A DNA stretch of 64,000 nucleotides from Reichenbachiella sp. (GTDB lineage: Bacteria; Bacteroidota; Bacteroidia; Cytophagales; Cyclobacteriaceae), in NCBI RefSeq assembly GCF_033344935.1, contig NZ_JAWPMM010000001.1, positions 2,590,001 through 2,654,000 of the forward strand, in the 5' to 3' direction. Shown here piece after piece: positions 34,623 to 45,700 of the stretch. The first letter of the stretch is position 1. Each line of letters opens with the position of its first letter. The notes beneath the pieces are model-generated. The model ran no database searches. It saw nothing but the letters and a program-made list of their open reading frames with translations, and was not told the DNA's origin. The translations under genes and the position numbers were made by a program.

Positions 34623-35673
34623 AATATTGTTGATTGAGGACAATGTCGAGGTTAGAGAGAATACAGCCGAAATTTTAGAACTGTCTGGCTATGAGGTGAC
34701 TACTGCCTGTGATGGAAAAGATGGTTTGGAGAGATTGAAGGAATTTAAACCAGATTTAATCATTTGTGACATTATGATGCCCGTGCTAGACGGATATGGT
34801 GTACTGCACATTATTTCAAAAAACCCGTCAACAGCTCATATTCCTTTTATATTTCTTACTGCAAAGGTTGAAAAGTCAGACCTTAGAAAGGGGATGAATC
34901 TTGGGGCTGATGATTATCTCACAAAACCCTTTGATGATATTGAATTGTTGGGAGCTGTGGAAGCTCGTTTAAAAAGAAGTAAACAGATTCAGAATGAATA
35001 TGATGCTAATATTTCGGGTCTGGATAGTTTCTTTAGTGATGCTAAAGAAATTGAAAGTCTAAAACAACTTTCGAAAGAAAAACGCATCAGACATCACAAG
35101 AAAAAAACGAACCTTTACTATGAAGGTGATTACCCCAACTACCTTATATTCATTAACAAAGGAAAAATCAAGACTTATAAGACCAACAAAGATGGTAAAG
35201 AGTTGATCACGGGTCTATATGGTGCAGGGGACTTTATAGGTTTCAATGACCTCATTACTCAATCAGATCACAGTGATTCCGCCATGGCTATGGAAGATAG
35301 TGAGTCTTACTACATTCCTAAAGAAGATTTTTTGCAGTTGATCTATAAAGATCGATCAGTCGCATCCAGATTTATAAAGATTTTATCTGGAAACCTAAAG
35401 GATCAGGAAGAAAAGATGCTCCATATAGCCTACAACTCTGTGAGACAGCGCGTAGCAGAAGCTTTGTTAACAGTTCAGAAAAATTATGGTTCTGAAAACA
35501 AAAAGTTTCAGTTTTCCAGAGAGGATCTTTCCAATATTGTAGGCACCTCACCTGAATCTGTGATTAGAACCTTATCAGATTTCAAGAAGGAGGGACTGAT
35601 CGAGATTAAATCGAATCAAATTACCCTGATAGATATTGATGAATTAAGTACAATAATATCCAGGGGGTATTGA
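34615..35673 (+). CDS. Response regulator fused to CRP/FNR-type effector and DNA-binding domains
   Basis: The protein (352 residues from ATG 34615, four more from ATG 34603) has a receiver domain (residues 1-118, phosphoacceptor Asp52 in ICDIMMP, then FLTAK and TKPFD). A cyclic-nucleotide-binding-like beta roll follows (about 145-260), and then a Crp-type helix-turn-helix (about 285-345). The recognition helix TSPESVIRTLSDF keeps the Glu and Arg that contact the TGA half-site in CRP/FNR. It has no FNR cysteine cluster, so phosphorylation rather than an own Fe-S cluster is the likely input. It overlaps the kinase gene by 8 bp, which marks it as the cognate regulator, and it is the natural candidate to bind the four ATGAT-N4-ATCAT sites. 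Confidence 0.88.
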   Translation: MNKILLIEDNVEVRENTAEILELSGYEVTTACDGKDGLERLKEFKPDLIICDIMMPVLDGYGVLHIISKNPSTAHIPFIFLTAKVEKSDLRKGMNLGADDYLTKPFDDIELLGAVEARLKRSKQIQNEYDANISGLDSFFSDAKEIESLKQLSKEKRIRHHKKKTNLYYEGDYPNYLIFINKGKIKTYKTNKDGKELITGLYGAGDFIGFNDLITQSDHSDSAMAMEDSESYYIPKEDFLQLIYKDRSVASRFIKILSGNLKDQEEKMLHIAYNSVRQRVAEALLTVQKNYGSENKKFQFSREDLSNIVGTSPESVIRTLSDFKKEGLIEIKSNQITLIDIDELSTIISRGY

Positions 35674-35686
35674 TCAAAACCGGACC

Positions 35687-36013
35687 ATGAAATTTGATAA
35701 AAAAGAAGTCCAAAGTTTGATACAAGGCGAGATCAAGAAAGTTCAAGATAACATTTTAGTACTCAAAGACTTGACTAAGCCCATAGCTCCTGAAAATGCC
35801 ATTGGCCGTGTGAGTCGAATGGATGCAATAAATAACAAGAGTATTAATGAAGCTTCGTTGCGAAAAGCTGAAGAAAAGCTAGACAAACTGAAGGTAGCAT
35901 TATCCAAAATAGATGATAATGACTTTGGTATTTGTGTACGTTGTAAACAGCCAATTCCTGTAGGTAGATTCATGCTAGTACCTCAATCAAATAAGTGTGT
36001 AAATTGTGCCTGA
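35687..36013 (+). CDS. DksA/TraR-family C4 zinc-finger protein
   Basis: This 108-residue protein has an N-terminal coiled-coil region and a C-terminal zinc finger with Cys83, Cys86, Cys104 and Cys107 (CVRC and CVNC). It is shorter than DksA (about 150) and resembles the TraR/DksA-like proteins of Bacteroidota that act on RNA polymerase through the secondary channel. It follows the regulator gene by 13 bp and precedes bcp by 25 bp, so it may be cotranscribed with the two-component system. Confidence 0.85.
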   Translation: MKFDKKEVQSLIQGEIKKVQDNILVLKDLTKPIAPENAIGRVSRMDAINNKSINEASLRKAEEKLDKLKVALSKIDDNDFGICVRCKQPIPVGRFMLVPQSNKCVNCA

Positions 36014-36038
36014 TTTTCACATGCAAAAATAAATTATT

Positions 36039-36488
36039 ATGAGTGTACAAGTAGGAGATAAAGCCCCTGAGTTTGAAGCCAAAATTCAAAATGGATCTAG
36101 TATAAAGTTATCAGATTATTTAGGTAGGAAGGTAGTACTCTATTTCTATCCGAAAGATAACACGCCAGGATGCACCGCTCAATCATGTAACCTTCGGGAC
36201 AACTATGAATTGTTGCAGAAACAAGGCTATGTGGTGCTTGGAGTAAGTCAGGATAGTGAAAAATCGCATGTAAAATTTAAAGACAAGTTCGAACTCCCAT
36301 TCGACTTGATTTCAGATCCGGATCACGCAGTTCACAACCTGTATGGTACATGGGCACTCAAGAAACTATACGGAAGAGAATACATGGGTACAGTTCGTAC
36401 CACATTTGTGATTGATGAAAAGGGTGTAATTGAGGAGGTGATTAGTAAAGTGAAAACTAAGATCCATACCGAGCAGATTTTAAAATAG
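36039..36488 (+). CDS. bcp: Thioredoxin-dependent thiol peroxidase Bcp
   Basis: This 149-residue peroxiredoxin of the PrxQ/Bcp class reduces peroxides using thioredoxin. The motif YPKDNTPGCTAQSC gives peroxidatic Cys45 and resolving Cys50, and the catalytic Thr and Arg (VRTTFVID) are present. Its position behind the regulator and DksA-like genes suggests a link between low-oxygen regulation and peroxide defence. Confidence 0.93.
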   Translation: MSVQVGDKAPEFEAKIQNGSSIKLSDYLGRKVVLYFYPKDNTPGCTAQSCNLRDNYELLQKQGYVVLGVSQDSEKSHVKFKDKFELPFDLISDPDHAVHNLYGTWALKKLYGREYMGTVRTTFVIDEKGVIEEVISKVKTKIHTEQILK

Positions 36489-36701
36489 CGTTAATATTCT
36501 GTTTTTAAGAATTCTCATTATTCTAGGTGAAAATACTTAGGTTTTTTGCCTATTATTGTAATATTTTCATGAGAAACTAGTTCAAAGTTTCTCTTTTCAT
36601 CCAGCGCTTTTAATGTATTTTATTGGTTTTTTGAGCTTGAGTGCGTCTTTTTTGATTTGCTTATTGAGTTTAAATGCCAATTAGCTATTTAACCTAGCAT
36701 A

Positions 36702-39700
36702 ATGAGAAAAGTAATTGTAGCTCTATTTCTGACCGTTTGGTCATGGAATACCCTTGCCGAAGGTTCTAAGAACCTCACTCCATCCAATACAGGTACCGCC
36801 ACAGGTGCGAATACTTTTATTGGGTATTTAGTACATAGTTCGGGCCTTGTTGGAAATTTCCTTCAGGCAGATGCTCCTGTTGCGGAAAGAACGTATATCC
36901 GAATTAATAATGGCGAAACATTATACTGGGGTCTTAGAAGGATATCAAGTTTTGGTACTAATCAAGAAGACCTCACGGTGGTGCTTTATGAGAATGATGG
37001 AACTATTGCAGCCTCTTGGACTTTAACTAATGATGATGGAAGCCCAAATCAGGCTACCCTAAATACTCCGCAGACAGGTGTAATAGAGACTTATGCCGAG
37101 GCAGCAGCTGGCCCGGAAGCTGTGGTAGGAGCATCAGGTTATGATGCTCAAAGTTATACCAATAATACAGGTTCAGACCAAGATTTTTATATTGGCTTTA
37201 TTCAAGACGATGGGGGAAGTACCAATCCTGCCACTGACATCAATGAAGAGAGTTGGTATGATCTCTGGGACTTTTCGGTATATGATGGTACTGAAGAAAA
37301 ATCAGGGAGAATGTTTTGTCAAAAGTGGGGGTTTACCAGTTCGGCAGGAGCTAATTTGTTATCTACTGATTTTCAGATGTATGCCAGGGTACCCTCGACG
37401 GTTGGTGGAGTAAGCGCTGGTAATTATATAAAAGAAATTGACCTTAGTGGATTACAGCCATTCACCTTTGCGTTGTATGCTAATTCAGTTGGATCTGACC
37501 CTGCTGTTTTAGGGACCACAGATTTTACAGAATTAAGACAATCTCAGACAACCGAAACTGCACTATTGGAATATGATATATTCCTTAACAATCCTGACTT
37601 GGATCTGTATCCTACAAGTACGCTGCCAACGGTGGTTATCGCTGATGCACGTTTTAGTTGTAGTGACACAGGGGGAGGTCAAGCAACAATATATTTCGAA
37701 ACTAATCAGGTAGGTCAGGTCGCCATTCTTATTGATCTGAATGGAGAAGCAGGTTACCAAGATGGCACAACAGACGTAATTGTTGAACAGGAGGTTGCCG
37801 TTGAAGGAGCCTATTCGATACTTTGGAATGGCTTAGATGGAACAGGTAGCGCGGTTGCGTCTGGCACCCAAATCACTATTTCTGGTAGATTTACTTCTGG
37901 ACCACTGCATATTCCGATGTGGGATGTGGAAGATAGCCCTACTGGTCTTGGTATGTCAGATGTTCGACCTGCGACAAGTTTTGATTTAATTTATTGGGAC
38001 GATTCGCAGGTATTCACTGGTGCAGACCCAGAAATACAACTGAGCGGGACCAATGTTAATACACACACCTGGAATAGTGGAGATAATGACCTCTTAAACA
38101 CGTGGTCGTTTGGCTATTATCAGATTAACACTCAGGTTTTAGATTTTGAGTATAACTGTGATACCGATGGTGATGGCGTCGCCAATCACCTGGATAATGA
38201 TGGTGATAATGATGGTATTCCAGATGTTGAAGAGGGTGATATTAAGGCGGATGCAGATGCAGATGGTATTCCTGATTATTTGGATACTGATTTTGCTGGG
38301 TTTGTAGATGCAAATGGGGATGGTGTAAATGATAACTTTGATTTTGACCAAGATGGTATTCCGAACGCACTTGATTTGGATAGTGATAATGATGGTATAT
38401 CGGATATCATAGAAGCTGGCCTGGCCGATATTGATAATGATGGCTTTATCGATGGCTTTGTAGATATCAATAACAATGGGTTGAATGATGCATATGACTC
38501 TGATCCAATGTTCAGAACAGACAGTTTTGCTGATGAATGTCAAACAGTTGATGACCCAACACACAACATATTTTTTACTGTTACAACTACGGATGCCAAT
38601 GGTGATGCCACTCTAAGCTTTAGCCTTCAAGGGGACTATGGGCCACAAGCAGGAGAAAGTTTTACTCTAACGGGAGAAGGAGCAGTAGATCTTGGAACCT
38701 ATGACAGGACTGATTCTGATAATCCTACGGCAGCAGATTGTGATTTACTCACATTTAGCATTACCATTTCTCAAGCCAATTGGAATAATTTCAATGATGA
38801 TGGGATCGTGGCCATTACATGGACAACTCCGGGTGGAGGTGTCGATTCTGGAGTTTGTGGAGGGGGATCTTCTTGTATCACAAACATGTCAGTCTCTTAC
38901 CCTTTAAGTAATCCTGGAGGTGCCGCTTTGACTATTCCCGATAGTGATGGAGATGGTGTCGATGATTATGCAGACATTGATAGCGACAACGACGGTATTG
39001 TAGATGTTTTTGAGGCGGGAGGAACTGCTGGATCGAACGGTCAAATTGCTGGTTTTGTGGATGCGGATGGAAATGGTCGTAATGATACGCAGGATGTTGG
39101 GGCTTTAAGCTATCCTGATAGCGATGGTGATGGTACTTTGCCCGATTATCTGGATATCGATAGCGACAATGATGGTATTCCTGATAACGTGGAAGGTCAA
39201 GCCAGCAATGCGTATATAGCTTCTGTTGTGGCTGACACGAATGGAAACGGGCTTTATGACGTCTATGATCCAAATAACGGTGGTACTTTGATTACCCCAG
39301 TTGATACAGATGGTAATGGTTCTGAGGATTACAGAGATACTGATGCCGATGGCGATGGTGTCATCGATATGATTGAAGGTCATGATGCCAACTTCAATGG
39401 TTTTGGAGACTGGGATGGAGATAATGATAATATTTTGGAAGCAACTGACCCTTTTGGAGCAACCTTCAACAGCGATACTGATGGGGATGGACTTTGGGAC
39501 GTATTTGATACAGACAATAGTGGAACTGCTGCTCCTGTGCAAAATACAGATGGTGCTGACTTTGCCGATTTTCAAGATACTGATGATGACAATGATGGCA
39601 GCCTTACCTCTGGAGAAGATGAGAATGGAAATGGTGATTGGACTGATGATTTTACTCAAGGCCAAGGTACAGCAATAGTAGGAACTACAGTTCCTGATTA

Positions 39701-42700
39701 TTTATTCCGAGGGGACTATGATGGCGATGGATTGGCGGATGCTAACGATGTGGATTCCGATAACGATGGTTTGCTCGATACGGATGAAGATGGTGGAGAA
39801 GCTGTAGATCCAAGTCAAGATGCAGACAACGACGGTGTACCCAACTATCGTGATCCAGATATTTCCGGATCATTGGCTAATGCTATTGATTCAAATACAG
39901 ATGGAGTTTATGATACATATGATGCTGATTTAGATGGAATTCCTGATTTCTTAGATGGTGATTCTGATAACGATGGAATTTTGGATGCTATAGAAGCAAA
40001 TAATGGTGCGGTACCAAATGGCTTCAACGTATCAACAGGTCAATTCAATCTAAATGATCCAGATAACGATGGTTTGATGAACTATGTGGATAATAGTCCA
40101 GCTGCAGTGGGCGGTAGTTCAACGCTAGATAATGCAGATTCAGATGCAGATGGTATCAACGATGTGCTTGATGTAGATAGTGATGCGGATGGCTTGACTG
40201 ATTTCTACGAAAGTATTTCGGGAAGCTCATTAGTTACTTATACTAATGTGGATACGGATGGTGATGGAATTGATGATGGATTTGATCCAAATGCAGGAGG
40301 TAACTTAGTTATTCCTGTTAATACAGATTTCCAGGACAACCCAGATTATTTGGATGATGATTCTGATCAGGATGGAGTATTAGACATTGTTGAAGGTGAT
40401 GATTTGAATAATGATGGATTCGGAGAATGGGATGCTAACACTAATGGCATTACCGATGATGCCGGATTCGGAGCTGACACGGATGGAGATGGACTTGTAG
40501 ATGCCTTTGATAGTATCGTACTTGGATCAGGAGTCAATGGACTAGGCTCTAATGCAGATCGACAGAATACAGATGGTGTTGATAATCTAGATTTTAGAGA
40601 TACCGACGACGACAATGATGGTGACCTCACAGAGGATGAAGATAGCAATGGTAATGATGATTTTACAGATGATCGAACTGACGGTCAGGGAGGAGCTAAT
40701 ATTCCTGATTATCTATATTATGGGGATTTCGATGGAGATGGTGTGCCTGATAGTCTGGATGGTGACTCAGACAATGATGGAATAGCAGATGTAGATGAAG
40801 ATAATGGAGAAGCCATAGATCCTAGCGGCGATGAAGATGGTGATGGGATACCAAATTTTAGAGATGTAGACGATGGCACCGTTACGGCTGGTCTGAGTGA
40901 TACGGCAGACGTCAATGGTGATGGTGTTTATGATGTGTTTGATACGGATGGGGATGGTATTCCTGATTTTAGAGATTTAGACTCTGACAATGATGGGTTT
41001 CCTGACTTGTTTGAAGTAGGTGGTACGGACGTAGACAACGACGGATTGTTAGATGATGCAACGGATACCGACGGGGATGGTGTCGCAGATTTAATCGACC
41101 CCGACGATGGGGGTACTCCGCTCGTTGTGGTAGACACAGACGGTGATGGATTTAGAGATGCTGCAGATTTGGATTCAGATGGTGATGGTATTACCAATCT
41201 ATTGGAAGCTGGCGGTATTGATGCAGATGGAGATGGGAAAATTGATGATTTTGTTGATACAGATGGCGATGGGCTAGCAGATATTATTGATCCTGACAAT
41301 GGCGGAAGTCCATTGGTAATACCTGATACAGATGGAGATGGAATTGATGACTATTTAGATGTTGATTCTGATAATGATGGTATTACGGATGCAGTGGAGA
41401 ATGGTGGGGCCGACACAGATGGCAACGGTAAGGTGGACGGATTTGATACGGATACCGACGGTGACGGATTACCCGATTCTGTAGATCCAGATAATGGAGG
41501 AACTCCAATAAATGATACAGATACAGATGGAGACGGAATTCCAAACAACAAAGATCTAGACAGTGACAACGATGGGTACCCGGATATCCTTGAAGGAGGA
41601 GGTACTGATGCCGATTTTGATGGACGCATAGACGCTATGGTAGATGCAGATGGTGATGGCCTAAATGATAGTACCGAAAGCAATCCTTATTCTATACAAG
41701 ATAATGACGGAGATGGTCAAAGAAATTTTGCGGATATGGATTCTGACAATGATGGCTTATTGGACGTGATTGAAAATGGACTTATTGCCGATGCCGGAAC
41801 TGGTCAAATAAATGGTTTTACGGATGCTAATACTAATGGGTGGAATGATGCCCAGGAAGGTATGGCGTTTACTATTGTAGATACTGACGGAGGATTATAT
41901 CCTGATGCTCTTCCAGACTTTTTAGATTTGGATGCTGACGATGATGGAATCGTTGATAACATTGAAGGTCAAACTAAAGCCACCTATATTTCGCCTACAG
42001 GAAATGATACCGATAATGATGGATTGGATGATGCTTATGACCCAAATAATGGTGGAACATTATTAACCCCTCCAAATACTGATGGTACTGGAGCTGCTGA
42101 TTATCTGGATGGTGATTCTGACGATGATACAGTAAGTGATAGAGTGGAAGGAAACAATGCCGGACGTGGACAGTACGCTGATTGGGATGCGAATGCCAAT
42201 GCAGCCTTCGATGATACCGGTTTTGACTCTGATATCGACGAAGATGGTATTCTAGATATTTTCGACAACTATGTGGGTACCGGAATCACGCAGATTACTG
42301 GGTCTAACGCCGCAGTGACGGATATCGATTTGGACGATACCTGGGATTTTCAAGACACTGACGATGACAATGATGGCGAAAATACGATTGATGAAGATGA
42401 TGATGTTGTAAATGGTGATCCAACTGATGACTTTGCTGATGGAGGAAGTCCTATTCCTGATTATTTATACAGCAATCCTGATTCAGATGGGGATGGTGTA
42501 GCTGATAGTGCAGATGGGGATATGGACAATGACGGATTGGCCAATGTCAGTGAAGATGGTGGAATTGGTGTTGACCCTGGAGGAGATATAGACAATGACG
42601 GTATTTTGAATTTTCAAGATACAGACATGGACGGCGATGGTATACCTAACGTCAGCGATTCCGATGCGGATGGAGATGCCACTACCGATACCTTTGATTT

Positions 42701-45700
42701 AACGGATGTTAACTCAGATGGAGTCATTGATGAGTTTGATTATGATTTGGATGGTATTCCCGATATGATGGATCGAGATAGTGATAATGATGGAATATCG
42801 GACGTTTTGGAATTTGGGTTAGCAGATGTTGATGAAGATGGACAAATAGATGGATATACTGACGCGAATAATAATGGACTAAATGATAGTCAAGACCCGG
42901 ATTGTGATGGGCCAAGGGCGGGTAACGCCATATCCCAAACTAACACTGGGGGCACTAATCCAGATAATGCTATAGGGAATACACCTGGGACTTTTGCTGA
43001 GGTTGCTAGTGGCGCAAATATTGATTTTGATATGGGGATAATTATTCCTTCAGGAGAGACAATTACCTTATCGCTAAATGATGGTGCAGCAGGTATTAAT
43101 GCTACAGCGGATATAAGTCAGTCTCTTGATGGAATATCCTATACTAATGTGGTGACCTATACGGCTACAACGGGAGCCGAAACTGGCCCTTTTGGTCCTG
43201 AAAATTTTGATTATATTTTATCTGGAAATGCTCGATATATAAGAGTTCAGGAAGAATCTGGAACCAATCGACCGGTTGATATACACCTTTTGTCTTACAG
43301 TTTTACTAATTGTTCAGGTGGAGCAGCATTGGTGATAACCGACACTGACTCTGATGGTGTGGCCGATCATCTTGACCTGGATTCAGACAATGACGGGATT
43401 ACGGATAACCGAGAAGCGCAGGCAAGTGCTACTTATGTAGCGCCTGTAGATGGTGATGCAGATGGGGATGGTATACTAGATGTATATGACGAAGATATTT
43501 CTGCAGGTAATGCTATTGCACCAATAAATTCTGGTGGTTTAGCCGCTGCAGATTATTTAGATACAGATTCTGATGGGGACGGAGTGCTGGATGTAATAGA
43601 AGGATTCGATGCAAATTCAAATGGATTTGCCGATTGGGATACCGATGGAGACAATGATATCACTGATGAGTTTGGGTACGGTATAGATACAGATGGCGAT
43701 GGATTATGGAATATATTTGATACGGATAACTCAGGTTTTATTTCATTCTCCAATATAGATGCATCTAATCAAGTGTTACAAAATACAGATGGTACTGATG
43801 AAGCTGATCACAGAGATGCAGATGATGATAATGACGGCACACTTACCAGTGCTGAAGATACTGGTGACGGTATGGGTGGAGGAGCTGACGGTGATTGGAC
43901 AAACGACTTTGTTCAAAACGGTAATCCAATTCCTGATTACCTATTTGCAGCAGACAATGATGGTGACGGAATAGTAGATACTTTAGATGGAGATTCTGAT
44001 AATGACGGTATAGCCTCTATAGATGAATATCCATTCGGCGTGATTCCTCTTCCTGCGGGAGGCCCAGATGACGGTAGTATATTTGATGGTGATCTTGATA
44101 ATGATGGTATCTACAACTACCTGGATAATGATATGGATGGAGATGGCGACGTTAACAGTATTGATGCTGATGACGATGGTTTTGGGAATAATTTCACGGA
44201 TGCCAATGGTGATGGAGTTTTGGATGAATACGATCAAGACCGTGATGGAATTATCAACCCTTTTGATGTCGATAGCGATAATGATGGGGTTTATGATGGT
44301 ATAGAAGCGAACAACGGCACAGTTGCTGCTGGATTTGATACTAATACCGGAAGATTTACTGGAGTTGATGCTGACGGAGATGGAATATCGAGTGATGTTG
44401 ATCAAAATGATGGTGTGAGCAATAATGCACAAAGTACCACTCTGGCAAATGAAGATTTTGACTCTGATGGTTTGGAGGATTTTCTCGACCTGGATTCAGA
44501 TAACGATGGTATCACCGACCACTATGAAAGTCAAGCTGCTTTTGTTGCTCTTACGGGTAATGATACAGATGGAGATGGCTTGGACGATGCATACGACAAT
44601 GATAACGGTGGAACAGCAATTACACCAACCAATACGGATGCTGGCGGCGAACCTGACTATAGAGATGCTGATAGTGACGATGATGGAGTGGAGGATATGA
44701 TAGAGGCCTATGATGGCAATACCAATGGGTTTGGCGATTGGGACACTGACAATGATAATGATATTACCGATGAGACCGGTTACAATGTAGATACTGACGG
44801 TGATGGACTTTGGGATATCTATGATATCTATGCCGGTAGAGGTAGTAATAATGTAGTAGGTACCTCAGCAGATCTCCAGGATACAGATGCCGACGGTACA
44901 GCAGATGTTCGAGATACTGATGACGATGAGGATGGGATAGATACTTCAGCGGAAGATGCCAATGGCAACAATGACTGGACAGATGATAAAACTCAAGGGG
45001 GAGGTGCTATACCAGATTACTTATATTTTGCTGACAATGACGACGATGGGGTTGCTGACCTACAGGATTTGGATAATGACAATGATGGAATTCTAAATAT
45101 TTATGAGTATGAGGCTTCTCTTGCAGATCCTTTTGCTGATGATGATGGGGATGGCTTATTAAATTACAATGACCCAGGTGTAGACGTCAACGCTGATAAT
45201 ATCGACGATCGCTATGACTTTGATTTGGACGGTATCCCTAATTTCTTTGATCTGGATAGTGACAACGATGGTTTGTTGGATATGATCGAAGGAGGAGGTT
45301 TGACCGATTCAGATAACGATGGAACTGTTGATAGCTTCACAGACGCAAATAGCAATGGAGTTGATGATGGTATTGATTATAGAGAAGCGGTACATAATAA
45401 TAATGGCGGGGGAGACGGCGTGGTTAATGCTGGAAATTCTGGTTCGTTAGCCTTTGGTGATGCTGAATTGAATAGTACAGGCGAGTATATTGTCCAACGA
45501 TTGGATGCTTTTTATCCAGCAGGAACAAAAGTTTCAATTGTAGCAAGAGTTGATGCAGCTGGTGCAGGGAATAATGATATTGAGATTAGCCAGCATACGG
45601 CAAGTACATTCTCTGATGCTGCGTTTACCAATGATGTGCAATACACAGGCATATCTAATACAATCCATGCAAATTATATTTTTGAATTGAACGCTGTTGC

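Noticed and set aside
34615-35673. Reading the receiver-CRP protein as a true oxygen-sensing FNR
   Set aside because: The N-terminal cysteine cluster that binds the 4Fe-4S center in FNR is absent; only two cysteines are seen, both in the receiver domain.
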